A stretch of DNA of 51,013 nt, from the NCBI RefSeq assembly GCF_027484945.1, contig NZ_JAIXRZ010000033.1, positions 1 through 51,013 on the forward strand, given 5' to 3'. A model generated the notes under the pieces. That model was given only the letters and a program-made list of their open reading frames with translations, did no database searches and had not been told where the DNA came from. Below, one piece after another: positions 8,688 to 18,096 of the stretch (its first letter is position 1; every line of letters starts with the position of its first letter). The position numbers and the translations under genes were made by a program. The DNA comes from Flavobacterium sp. Lineage in GTDB: Bacteria; Bacteroidota; Bacteroidia; Flavobacteriales; Flavobacteriaceae.

Positions 8688-11003
8688 CTAGCGGATAATC
8701 ATGACTTTTCGAACTGCAGTATCTAAGCCGTCTTCGGCAGAAATAAAAATCATATACACGCCAGAAGCTACGCGGTATCTACCAAAAGCTGTTGTATCCC
8801 ATTCAATTGTTCCTCCGGCAGCAGTAGTTTCATATACAAGATTTCCTTCAATATCTGTAATTTTAATAATTGCTTTATCGGTTAATCCCGCGATCTTCAC
8901 TGTGCCTGTAAATTCTGGTCGCACCGGATTGGGATAAACATAAACGGAAGCCAAGTCATCACTAGGTTTAGTGGCCGTTCCTTTGTAGGAAACCAATCCT
9001 TTTTCGGTGGCAAAAAAGACTTCACCGGTAACACTATCAATTTCAACATCAAGCACATTATTACTGGGCAATGGAGAATTTTCTTTGGTAAAATGAAACA
9101 GGGTTTGTTGACCATTGGAAGACACCAAATACACTCCAGAATCGGCAATAGAGACCCATTTACGATTCGCTCCGTCTAAACAAATATCCAAAATAACCTG
9201 CTCATAAAACAGCTCTTGTGCGAGTTCAACCCCATTGATAACCTCATTGATAATTATCGGTTTGGATTGAATTTCATCTGCTGTAATAAATGTATCTACA
9301 GAGGAGATGGTCCGCAAACCGCGCGCTGTTCCAATCCAAACTTGGTTTCGGTTGTCAATAGCTACACAACGTACATCCAAACTAGGTAAGTTACCCTCCG
9401 TTCCAGATTTGATTAAAATAAATTTATTGCTGTAATTTTCATTAAACGCAACTAAACCATTAGCGCGAAAGGTTGGAATCCACTTGGTGTCATTTTTATC
9501 GATTGCCATCTGTGCATACCGTTCAAATTGCGGTTCGGTCATGGCTGTCGTTAAATCAAACGATTGCCATTGCCCTGTAGACTTGAACACTTTAATTCCT
9601 TTGGTCACATAGGCATTGGTCACCCAAAGATTGCCTTTAGAATCAAATGCCGATCCATTTATTCGGACGTCATTTACTCCCGGTGCTAAAGATTCTAGTC
9701 CGTTTGTACCGGTATTGGTATTCGTATACAATGTAGTTGCAACAAGATCTTCCAACTTAAGTATTCCAGAAAAATAAGAACTTACAAAGATTTCTTTATC
9801 ATTTTTGGGGTTGATTAAGACATTATTTAAACTACGCGCATCCAGAAGCGCATCGGTTGTAAGCGTGTTCCATCCCTGTTGGTTATCAAAATAATTTATA
9901 GGAAATAAATACGGCTGATAGGGTGGATTGGGGTTGTAAGGGTTGTAAGTGAAGTCAAATTTACCGTAGGTTACAAATAACTTATCTGTGGTTTTTTTCA
10001 GTCGAAAAGGCTGATTTAACTCGGGTCCATCCGGTTTCAGCACGGTTACATTGGAAGGGGATGACAAAGGAAACTGTATCAATCCAACTTCGTTTGTTGC
10101 AATGTAAACCGTTTCATCAATTACCGTTGCCGCATTAAAAGTGACCGCTGTATCGGGATAACTGGACGCATTGTAATTTAAAACTAAAGTCCCCGAAGCA
10201 TTGGCTATCTTAACATTTTGTGATGACGTGACAACAACATACGCTGCAGTTGTTCGAAAATCAACCGGTACAATTCCCGCTGAAAAAAGAAGGGAATATC
10301 CCGTTCCATTCCAACGGTATACATTCCCATCTGCGTTATAAAAAACGGATTGGTTTTGAAATGCTTGCGCTCCGTACCAAAACCCAGAATCGTGATACGT
10401 CCATTGGGCATAATCAATCAAAAAAGGATTCGAAACTCCGGCTTTTTTAATCCGGAAATTGTTCAATACTGCATAAATAGTATTGTCGTAAACCATAGTT
10501 TGTATCACCTTAATTTGTGCGCCTCCATCACCAATATAATAGCTGTCGCCAAACTCCATCTGATTCAAATTAAACACTGAAATCCCGTAATCGGTTGCAA
10601 TGTAAACCTTCCCATTATCTTCCGTAAAATGATTAATTTTTTTAACCGATGAAGGCACTGGCACTTCAGTAAGTATTCCGTTTTTTACGGATACACTACC
10701 CTCTTTGTTGACGACTAATAAAAGTCCATTTTCGTTTCCAACCAAAAGAACTTGATACGCTTCGCTATAATGAATTGCCGAAATATTTTCTGCTTTTAGA
10801 CCATTGATAGTGGTAATTGTTTCTAAAAAACCATCGGAAGGTTTTTGAAAGAAAATTGCATTTTCTGAAGCTGCATATACGGTTGTTTCTCTTTGAGTAA
10901 TTGCTGAAAGTTTATTGAATGAGAAATACCCTTGCCACAAACGGTTGGTTTGAGCCAACGCCGATTGGGCAATAATTATGAAGAAAAGCATTAATTTTTT
11001 CAT
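8688..11003 (-). CDS. porZ: PorZ-like type IX secretion protein: beta-propeller protein with T9SS C-terminal domain
   Basis: After a signal peptide (MKKLMLFFIIIAQSALAQ) the protein is mostly beta-propeller repeats of the two-component-regulator-propeller kind (such as GLKAENISAIHY, NVLDVEIDSVTGEVFFATEKGL). It ends in a type A T9SS sorting-like domain (VYVYPNPVRPEFTG to the terminal RKVMIIR). In Porphyromonas, PorZ is a surface component of the T9SS attachment complex, with two propellers and a retained CTD. The length and architecture here fit, but the name rests on these features and not on an alignment. ATG at 11003 is chosen over an upstream frame start at 11015 because the signal peptide begins there. 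It lies in an operon with recO. Confidence 0.75.
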   Translation of the reverse strand: MKKLMLFFIIIAQSALAQTNRLWQGYFSFNKLSAITQRETTVYAASENAIFFQKPSDGFLETITTINGLKAENISAIHYSEAYQVLLVGNENGLLLVVNKEGSVSVKNGILTEVPVPSSVKKINHFTEDNGKVYIATDYGISVFNLNQMEFGDSYYIGDGGAQIKVIQTMVYDNTIYAVLNNFRIKKAGVSNPFLIDYAQWTYHDSGFWYGAQAFQNQSVFYNADGNVYRWNGTGYSLLFSAGIVPVDFRTTAAYVVVTSSQNVKIANASGTLVLNYNASSYPDTAVTFNAATVIDETVYIATNEVGLIQFPLSSPSNVTVLKPDGPELNQPFRLKKTTDKLFVTYGKFDFTYNPYNPNPPYQPYLFPINYFDNQQGWNTLTTDALLDARSLNNVLINPKNDKEIFVSSYFSGILKLEDLVATTLYTNTNTGTNGLESLAPGVNDVRINGSAFDSKGNLWVTNAYVTKGIKVFKSTGQWQSFDLTTAMTEPQFERYAQMAIDKNDTKWIPTFRANGLVAFNENYSNKFILIKSGTEGNLPSLDVRCVAIDNRNQVWIGTARGLRTISSVDTFITADEIQSKPIIINEVINGVELAQELFYEQVILDICLDGANRKWVSIADSGVYLVSSNGQQTLFHFTKENSPLPSNNVLDVEIDSVTGEVFFATEKGLVSYKGTATKPSDDLASVYVYPNPVRPEFTGTVKIAGLTDKAIIKITDIEGNLVYETTAAGGTIEWDTTAFGRYRVASGVYMIFISAEDGLDTAVRKVMIIR

Positions 11004-11065
11004 TCGCAAAATCAAGTTCTAATCCGTAACGCAATATTACGCAAAAACATATGGATGACATAAAA

Positions 11066-11094
11066 AAACCTTCTCTCGATTGGAGAGAAGGTTT
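11066..11094 (-). terminator. Rho-independent terminator after gdhA
   Basis: A 12-bp perfect stem (AAACCTTCTCTC with its complement) surrounds a 5-base loop and is followed on the minus strand by a T-run. It lies just downstream of the gdhA stop and separates gdhA from the porZ/recO unit. Confidence 0.85.
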
Positions 11095-11116
11095 ATATTT
11101 ATTAAGGCGAGATTGC

Positions 11117-12547
<1,431 letters not shown>

Positions 12548-12679
12548 TCACATAATTTTTAGGAAGCCATTGAACTTCTTGAGCGCGCGCTTTTGGTGAA
12601 GGTTTACAATATTTTATGCTTTTTTACGTAAGTATAGAAGTATTTTTTTAAATTGTTTTCCAAGTGAATGATGTTTTTA

Positions 12680-12687
12680 TATATTTG
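12680..12687 (+). promoter_or_regulatory. Putative -7 box for the outer membrane protein gene
   Basis: TAtaTTTG on the plus strand lies 27 nt before the ATG at 12715. A TTG is present 24 nt upstream, at slightly long spacing. The box lies upstream of the ATG and inside the longer open frame, which supports the shorter start. Confidence 0.4.
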
Positions 12688-12714
12688 TCGGGAATTGAAA
12701 AATCTTGTATAAGA

Positions 12715-13503
12715 ATGTCTAAGTATTTTGTAATGACCTCGTTGTTGTTGTTGGGATTTAGCTCCCGTTTGGCAGCACAATTTGGGTTTTCCCATGAAAT
12801 TGGGGCAATCACAGGTCCGGTTGCTTTTCAATCGGATTATGGTGAGCGCCATGACTTTTCTACTAATGCCGGAAATACCGGATATTCTATAGGTTTAATT
12901 CACTACTTAAACTTTTCTTACCGAGCGGAATGTAATTGTTATACTCCTGAAACCTATTTTAACGATCACTTCAAACTTCGAAGCGAGTTGTCCTACAATA
13001 AAACCCAATTGCAGCATTTTGGTCAATGGGTAGATGCAAAGAAAAATTCTTTAATAGCGAATCAATTACGTGGAATGCGTGGAAGTACAGCTGTTACGAA
13101 TATCGGAATGCAATTGGAATTTTACCCGTTAAGTATTCGTGATTTTACCGCTACTAATGGAGCTTGGGCGCCATTTATTGGTATGGGAGCTCAGTTTTGT
13201 TTTTTCAAACCAACAGCCTATTCAACCTTAGGTGAAGGCTTAGGTGAATTACCAACTGTTACACCTATTAAATATATTGGTGCGTTTGACACACGTGGAG
13301 GAACAACTTGGTCCGTAGTTTCGAGTCTAGGAACGCGTTATAAACTTAATGAAATGTCTGACTTGATGGTGGAGCTCCGTTGGCAATACTATTTTTCAAA
13401 CTGGGTGGATGGTTTAAGTCCGGACCCTCGTATTTATACTGAAAATAGAGCTAACGACTGGAACCTAATGCTTAATTTTGGTTATATTTATTATTTACAA
13501 TAG
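12715..13503 (+). CDS. Outer membrane protein of the THC0290_0291 type
   Basis: A signal peptide (MSKYFVMTSLLLLGFSSRLAAQ) is followed by about 240 residues of alternating aromatic and polar beta strands (FGFSHEIGAITGPVAFQSDYGERHDF). The C-terminus is aromatic (MLNFGYIYYLQ), as expected for an outer membrane beta-barrel. The opening matches my recollection of the flavobacterial THC0290_0291 family of unknown function. ATG at 12715 is preferred over the longer open frame from 12664 because the signal peptide starts there. The gene stands alone, with a shared terminator separating it from the convergent cystathionine enzyme. Confidence 0.8.
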   Translation: MSKYFVMTSLLLLGFSSRLAAQFGFSHEIGAITGPVAFQSDYGERHDFSTNAGNTGYSIGLIHYLNFSYRAECNCYTPETYFNDHFKLRSELSYNKTQLQHFGQWVDAKKNSLIANQLRGMRGSTAVTNIGMQLEFYPLSIRDFTATNGAWAPFIGMGAQFCFFKPTAYSTLGEGLGELPTVTPIKYIGAFDTRGGTTWSVVSSLGTRYKLNEMSDLMVELRWQYYFSNWVDGLSPDPRIYTENRANDWNLMLNFGYIYYLQ

Positions 13504-13523
13504 AATATTTTATTCATTCCAAT

Positions 13524-13558
13524 AAAAATAAAGCTCCGAAATTCGGAGCTTTATTTTT
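13524..13558. terminator. Bidirectional terminator
   Basis: A 17-bp perfect inverted repeat, rich in A on the left and T on the right with the core GCTCCGAA/TTCGGAGC, lies between two convergent genes and can terminate both. Confidence 0.9.
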
Positions 13559-13571
13559 ATTATGATTTAAA

Positions 13572-14714
13572 TTAACGAAAGGCTTGTTCTAAATCGGCTA
13601 TCAAATCGTCTATATCTTCAACCCCTACACTCAAACGGACAAGATCGTCAGAAATACCACCTTCTTTACGTTTATCTTCTGGGATTGAAGCGTGAGTCAT
13701 CAAAGCCGGATGATTGGCCAATGATTCAACACCTCCTAAGGACTCAGCTAAAGTGAATACTTTTACTTTCTCCAAAAAGGCGATCGCATCTTCTCCTTTA
13801 CCCGATTTAAAAGTAAACGAAACCATGCCCCCAAAGCCACTCATTTGTTTCTTAGCAATAGAATGATGCGGATGATCGGGTAATCCCGGATAAAACACTT
13901 TATCTACCGCTGGATGATTACTCAAAAACTCGGCTACTTTCATACCGTTTTCACAATGGCGTTGCACACGCAAATGCAAGGTTTTGATTCCGCGTAACAC
14001 CAAATAACTGTCCATAGGTCCTAAAGTTCCACCCGTTGCAAATTGTTTAAAATGCAACTCGTCGCCTAATGTTTTGTCTTTAATAACCAAAGCGCCCGCA
14101 ATAACATCACTGTGACCGCCTAGATATTTTGTTGCAGAATGCATTACGATATCTGCGCCTAATTCTAGGGGTTTTTGTAAATATGGAGTAGCAAAGGTAT
14201 TATCAACGGCAAATAAAATTTGGTGCTGTTTTGTGATTTTAGCAATAGCAGCAATATCTGCCAATTTCATCAACGGATTGGTAGGTGTTTCAACCCAAAC
14301 CAATTTGGTGTTTTCGTTAATTAAGGCTTGGAACGATTCTAAATCGTTCATATCTACAAAGTGAAACTTTATACCGCTATCCTTATATAATCGTGTAAAC
14401 AGACGATACGTTCCCCCATACAAATCGTCCATGGCTATAATTTCGTCACCGGCTTTGAACAAACGCAACAAACAATCGGTTGCCGCTAGACCCGATGCAA
14501 AGGCTAGACCGCGCGCACCGTTTTCAATTGACGCTAAAGCATCTTCCAGCGCTTGACGTGTAGGGTTTGCTGCACGGCTGTATTCGTAATCGCCTACGGG
14601 TTTACCTGGGCTTACTTGCGCATACGTAGACGTTTGAAAAACCGGCGTCATCACAGATCCGGTAACCTCTTCATGGTGCTGACCACCGTGAATTACTTTT
14701 GTATTAAATTTCAT
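13572..14714 (-). CDS. Cystathionine gamma-synthase / gamma-lyase (PLP enzyme)
   Basis: This is a Cys/Met metabolism PLP-dependent enzyme of normal length (380 residues). The PLP lysine is K196 in SATKYLGGHSD and the ring-contacting Asp is D171 (AVDNTFATP). Phosphate-binding residues lie in YSRAANPTR and FASGLAA. Family members make cystathionine from an activated homoserine and cysteine (MetB), or cleave cystathionine to cysteine (gamma-lyase). Sequence alone does not separate these two, and no neighbouring Met or Cys gene decides it. It is transcribed alone, with a TAccTTTG box at 14735-14742. Confidence 0.9.
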   Translation of the reverse strand: MKFNTKVIHGGQHHEEVTGSVMTPVFQTSTYAQVSPGKPVGDYEYSRAANPTRQALEDALASIENGARGLAFASGLAATDCLLRLFKAGDEIIAMDDLYGGTYRLFTRLYKDSGIKFHFVDMNDLESFQALINENTKLVWVETPTNPLMKLADIAAIAKITKQHQILFAVDNTFATPYLQKPLELGADIVMHSATKYLGGHSDVIAGALVIKDKTLGDELHFKQFATGGTLGPMDSYLVLRGIKTLHLRVQRHCENGMKVAEFLSNHPAVDKVFYPGLPDHPHHSIAKKQMSGFGGMVSFTFKSGKGEDAIAFLEKVKVFTLAESLGGVESLANHPALMTHASIPEDKRKEGGISDDLVRLSVGVEDIDDLIADLEQAFR

Positions 14715-14734
14715 AAGAAAAAAATCTATACCTG

Positions 14735-14742
14735 CAAAGGTA
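14735..14742 (-). promoter_or_regulatory. Putative -7 box for the cystathionine enzyme
   Basis: The minus strand reads TAccTTTG, an exact consensus match, 20 nt before the ATG at 14714. Confidence 0.45.
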
Positions 14743-14790
14743 GGAAATTTGGTTGATTCGAAAGCTTCATAGCCCTAATCCCAAAGAGGG

Positions 14791-14970
14791 AATTGTTGTT
14801 AGACGTTAGCTATTGGCTTTTAGTCGTTAAATTTACTTTTCACTGAATACTGAAAACTGAACACTGCTCACTGAATACTGAATACTGAATACTGAACACT
14901 GCTCACTGAACACTGAATACTGAACACTGAACACTGCTCCCTGAATACTGCTCCCTGAATACTGAAATCT
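14791..14970. repeat. Heptad array 2: 20 units plus a degenerate leading block
   Basis: From 14831 to 14970 the plus strand divides into 20 consecutive 7-base units without indels. Most are GAATACT or GAACACT, interrupted by GCTCACT and GCTCCCT at intervals. Just before it, 14791-14832 divides into six looser heptads of GTTAGAC/GTTAGCT/TTTAGTC type in a different register. The array lies between two divergent genes (cystathionine enzyme and ArsC-like protein). The gap contains no other recognisable feature apart from the promoter box. Confidence 0.85.
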
Positions 14971-15006
14971 GCCATAGAATAACTACTTTTACAAAAACTT
15001 TTTTGC

Positions 15007-15357
15007 ATGCGAAAAATATACTACCTCAAAACTTGTGATACTTGTAAACGCATCCTAAAATCGTTGCCGAATACAGCGGGTTTTGTATTTCAAGATATCA
15101 AAGAAGCACCCTTAACGTTAAGGCAATTGGAGGAAATCCATGCCCTTTCGGGATCGTATGAAGTTTTATTTAGTAAACGGGCAAAGTTGTATAAAGAAAT
15201 GGGGCTGAAAGACGAAAACTTAAGTGAAGCCGACTTTAAACGATACCTTTTGGAGCACTACACCTTTTTAAACCGACCGGTGATTATTCGAGATGACCAG
15301 ATTTTTATTGGAAACAGTCCAAAAGTGGTCGCACAAGCAATACACAGTTTATCATGA
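15007..15357 (+). CDS. ArsC/Spx-family thioredoxin-fold protein
   Basis: This 116-residue single-domain protein belongs to the arsenate reductase ArsC / Spx / YffB family. The active-site loop near the N-terminus is LKTCDTCKRILK, with two cysteines (CxxC). The C-terminal strand-turn FLNRPVIIRDDQIFIGNSP carries the family RPVI motif. The two-cysteine loop differs from the single active Cys of classical ArsC, and no ars genes are nearby. Redox or thiol-related regulation is as likely as arsenate reduction. The stop overlaps the start of the DMT transporter by 4 bp, so the two are translationally coupled. Confidence 0.85.
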   Translation: MRKIYYLKTCDTCKRILKSLPNTAGFVFQDIKEAPLTLRQLEEIHALSGSYEVLFSKRAKLYKEMGLKDENLSEADFKRYLLEHYTFLNRPVIIRDDQIFIGNSPKVVAQAIHSLS

Positions 15358-16229
15358 GTAAACGTAGCTGGGCACTAATTGCGGCAACCTTAGTTTCCAT
15401 AATCTATGGCGTTACGTTTACCCTTGCCAAAGATGTGATGCCAAAATATGTCGAACCCTTTGGCTTTATCGTTTTGCGCGTAGGGGGTTCGGTGCTATTG
15501 TTTTGGTTACTTTCATTTTTCGGACCCAAAGAAAAAATTGCATTAAACGATTTTCCGCGTATCGTAGCAGCCGCTTTGTTTGGAGTGGCATTTAATATGC
15601 TTACGTTTTTTAAAGGGCTGAGTTATACTTCGCCTATTATGGGTGCGGTCTTAATGGTCACCACGCCAATGATTGTTTTAATACTCTCGGCCCTACTCAT
15701 GAAAGAACGCATGAAAAAAGAGAAAGTTTTAGGCATTGGACTTGGTCTTGTAGGTACGGTAACGCTAATTTTATATGGAAAATCGGTGGTAAATGCTTCC
15801 AATGCTTTTTTAGGAAATCTTTTGGTTTTTGTGAATGCCGTTTCCTATGGCTTCTACCTCATCATCGTCAAAAAACTTATGGATAAATACAATGCCTTCA
15901 CTTTTGTGAAATGGATTTACACTTTTGGATTTTTGATGGTGCTACCCTTTGGGTGGAGTGAATTTCAGGCTATAGCATGGGCTACATTAGACCACGACAT
16001 TCTTTGGAAAATTGGTTTTGTAGTTGTATTTTCTACTTTTTTGACCTATTTGTTGAATTTGATTTCGATGCGGGAACTAAAACCTACTACAGTAGCGGTC
16101 TTCATCTACCTACAACCTTTGTTTGCAACGGTTTTTGCTGTAAGTTTGGGCAAAGACGATTTGAATGGTGTAAAATTGACTTCCGCAGCGTTGATTTTTA
16201 CAGGAGTGTATTTGGTGACGAAGAAGTAG
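15354..16229 (+). CDS. EamA/DMT superfamily transporter
   Basis: This is a 291-residue inner membrane protein with about ten hydrophobic segments in two EamA repeats (first from WALIAATLVSIIYGVTFTLAK, second from LGNLLVFVNAVSYGFYLI). The typical end-of-repeat features TTPMIVLILSALLMKE and LQPLFATVFAVSLG are present. Members export amino acids or other metabolites; the substrate cannot be told from sequence. The coupling with the thiol-redox protein upstream is the only context clue. Heptad array 3 begins 5 bp after its stop. Confidence 0.9.
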   Translation: MSKRSWALIAATLVSIIYGVTFTLAKDVMPKYVEPFGFIVLRVGGSVLLFWLLSFFGPKEKIALNDFPRIVAAALFGVAFNMLTFFKGLSYTSPIMGAVLMVTTPMIVLILSALLMKERMKKEKVLGIGLGLVGTVTLILYGKSVVNASNAFLGNLLVFVNAVSYGFYLIIVKKLMDKYNAFTFVKWIYTFGFLMVLPFGWSEFQAIAWATLDHDILWKIGFVVVFSTFLTYLLNLISMRELKPTTVAVFIYLQPLFATVFAVSLGKDDLNGVKLTSAALIFTGVYLVTKK

Positions 16230-16234
16230 CGCTA

Positions 16235-16339
16235 AGTGATTAGTGATTAGTGACTAGTGACTAGTGACTAGTAATTAGTGACTAGTGATTAGTGATTAGT
16301 GACTAGTGGTTAGTTGTTGGTCGTTAGTTAGTAGTCACA
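16235..16339. repeat. Heptad array 3: 15 units, the most regular copy
   Basis: Fifteen consecutive 7-base units fit in register: ten are AGTGATT, AGTGACT or AGTAATT, followed by more degenerate AGTGGTT, AGTTGTT, GGTCGTT, AGTTAGT and AGTCACA. No indel breaks the register. It starts 5 bp after the stop of the transporter gene. Together with the structured element downstream it accounts for most of the 306-bp gap before yicC. Confidence 0.92.
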
Positions 16340-16421
16340 GTTTTCAGTGGAGTGGAAAGGGTTTAAAACTATACCCGTGAATGCGATAGAACAACCATTC
16401 TCAAATTGTCGTTGTTTGATT

Positions 16422-16496
16422 GCCCCAGCGATAGAAGCGGTATCCTCCCGAATCTTCGGGAGATTTAGCGGATAGCGCGGTGGCTTGACAGGGGCC
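16422..16496 (+). ncRNA. Structured intergenic element, possibly a flavobacterial repeat of the Flavo-1 kind
   Basis: Nested complementary segments can be traced by eye. GCCCC (16422-16426) pairs with GGGGC (16491-16495). GCG (16428-16430) pairs with CGC (16476-16478). TATCC (16441-16445) pairs with GGATA (16470-16474). An inner hairpin joins CTCCCGAA (16445-16452) with TTCGGGAG (16455-16462), sharing base 16445 with the previous helix. The unpaired GATAGAAGCGG and GATTTAGC segments resemble, from memory, a repeated structured element of Flavobacteria, but I cannot confirm which Rfam family, if any. It lies 40 nt upstream of yicC. Confidence 0.5.
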
Positions 16497-16516
16497 AAAA
16501 AAAATAACTATCTTTG
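16485..16516 (+). promoter_or_regulatory. Putative yicC operon promoter overlapping the structured element
   Basis: TTG (16485-16487) is followed after 21 nt by TAtcTTTG (16509-16516), a good match to the flavobacterial TTG-N17-23-TAnnTTTG promoter. The yicC ATG follows 19 nt later. The TTG lies within the 3' strand of the structured element. Confidence 0.6.
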
Positions 16517-16535
16517 AACTCCTTTTTACATTAGT

Positions 16536-17396
16536 ATGATACAATCGATGACCGGATTTGGGAAAGCTTCTTTGCAATTGCCAACCAAAAAAATTACTGT
16601 TGAAATTAAATCCCTTAATAGCAAGGGCCTAGACGTAAATACTCGGATGCCCTCTTTATATCGGGAAATGGAATTGGGATTGCGCAATTTGCTATCCCAA
16701 CGGTTAGAACGTGGGAAAGTAGACTTTTCTTTGTTTATAGAAATTACAGGAGAAGAAACAACTTCTAAAATCAATGGTCCGATTGTCAAAGGATATATCG
16801 CTCAAATGCTTACCATAATTCCTGAGGCCGATCCCACGGAATTAATGAAAATGGCTGTTCGGATGCCCGATGCACTAAAAACCGAACGCGACGATCTGGA
16901 TGAAACCGAATGGAAACACATACAGTCGGTTATCGATGAAGCCTTGCAAAACATGATTAATTTTCGTACCGACGAAGGAATGGCGCTTGAACGGGAGTTT
17001 ACTCAACGCATTTCCAACATCCGCAATTTGATGCATGAAGCAATTTCGTTTGACAGCGCGCGTATCGAAACTGTAAAAACGCGTTTGCGAACTGCACTAG
17101 ACGAATTGGAGGTAGCGGTAGATCCCAATCGCTTCGAACAAGAATTGATTTATTATCTTGAAAAATATGACATAACTGAAGAGCGGGTTCGTTTAGATAA
17201 TCATTTGAATTATTTTATGGAAACCTTAGCGGGCTCAGAAGCCAACGGTCGAAAGTTAGGTTTTATTACCCAAGAAATGGGCCGTGAAATTAATACCATG
17301 GGTTCAAAATCAAACCATTCAGAAATGCAAAAATGCGTGGTAATGATGAAAGACGAATTGGAAAAAATCAAAGAACAGGTTTTAAACGTTTTATAG
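16536..17396 (+). CDS. yicC: YicC/YloC family endoribonuclease
   Basis: The 286-residue protein starts with the family signature MIQSMTGFGKAS and EIKSLNSKGLDVNTRMP. It ends with the conserved C-terminal block (LAGSEANGRKLGFITQEMGREINTMGSK). E. coli YicC and B. subtilis YloC are endoribonucleases, with YicC linked to decay of small RNAs. Both halves and the normal length indicate an intact gene. The following lipoprotein gene starts at the next base after its stop, and gmk follows. The yicC-gmk neighbourhood is widespread in bacteria. Confidence 0.93.
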   Translation: MIQSMTGFGKASLQLPTKKITVEIKSLNSKGLDVNTRMPSLYREMELGLRNLLSQRLERGKVDFSLFIEITGEETTSKINGPIVKGYIAQMLTIIPEADPTELMKMAVRMPDALKTERDDLDETEWKHIQSVIDEALQNMINFRTDEGMALEREFTQRISNIRNLMHEAISFDSARIETVKTRLRTALDELEVAVDPNRFEQELIYYLEKYDITEERVRLDNHLNYFMETLAGSEANGRKLGFITQEMGREINTMGSKSNHSEMQKCVVMMKDELEKIKEQVLNVL

Positions 17397-18086
17397 ATGG
17401 TAAATTTTCGGTTGGTTTGTGCTTTTTTAGGGCTTTTCGGACTTACTTCTTGTGGACCAATGATGAAAACTTTGGTAGGGTTAAAAAATCCGCAGGTGCA
17501 ATCGAAAGCCGAAGTGAATACCTATTTCAAAGACGTTTTACCGGATGAACCAACCTATTTTTTGACCGTAGAGAAAGTCGGCGACAGTGCCTCGATCTAC
17601 CGTAATTTGTTGTTGGGATTTAGTTCAGAGATGAAGCTTTTTGACCAAAAGGGCACTCGGTATTGTTATCAAGGCACGGAGGAATGCAGCGGGGTCCAAA
17701 TGACACAAGCCTTTGCATCCTTTGAAAACAATTACAAGCCTTGCCTATACGATGATATTGCCAATGGCGAGACCTTGGATGACTATTTAAACTTGATGGT
17801 CGATGTACATGGACAACGAATCACAAAAGCAGATCTTCCAGTGGCCCATTACTATATTATTCAAAACTGGAACACGTATTCGGGTTCAAAGAAGCGCTTT
17901 CGAGAAGATGTACAATGGTTGAGTACGCTTCGAAAGGATTCAACGACTAACATCGCGGTCTTATTCATTAATGGAGATTTATTGGTCGATTGGGGATTGG
18001 TTGAAGGGGAGGAACTCCAAATTAAATTTAGAAAAAGTAAAGAAGGTTATACCCTAACCTATGGGAATTTGCCTATAAAAAAATAA
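17397..18086 (+). CDS. Uncharacterised lipoprotein between yicC and gmk
   Basis: The 229-residue protein has a short lipoprotein signal peptide with lipobox LTSC at residues 16-19, then a soluble domain I do not recognise. It includes FKDVLPDEPTYFLTVEKV and a C-terminal strand-rich part (TNIAVLFINGDLLVDWGLVEGE). It contains several further cysteines (YCYQGTEEC, KPCLYDD), so periplasmic disulfides are possible. The ATG immediately follows the yicC stop and gmk begins 10 nt after its own stop, so it is locked into the yicC-gmk operon. Its function is unknown. Confidence 0.85.
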   Translation: MVNFRLVCAFLGLFGLTSCGPMMKTLVGLKNPQVQSKAEVNTYFKDVLPDEPTYFLTVEKVGDSASIYRNLLLGFSSEMKLFDQKGTRYCYQGTEECSGVQMTQAFASFENNYKPCLYDDIANGETLDDYLNLMVDVHGQRITKADLPVAHYYIIQNWNTYSGSKKRFREDVQWLSTLRKDSTTNIAVLFINGDLLVDWGLVEGEELQIKFRKSKEGYTLTYGNLPIKK

Positions 18087-18096
18087 CACAACGCAC

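Noticed and set aside
11026..11042. Short inverted repeat CGTAA/TTACG upstream of the porZ-like gene
   Set aside because: The arms are only 5 bp in AT-rich DNA and no promoter box is associated.
15007..15357. Arsenic resistance locus
   Set aside because: The ArsC-like protein has a CxxC loop and no arsR, arsB or acr3 gene is nearby, so arsenic detoxification is not supported.
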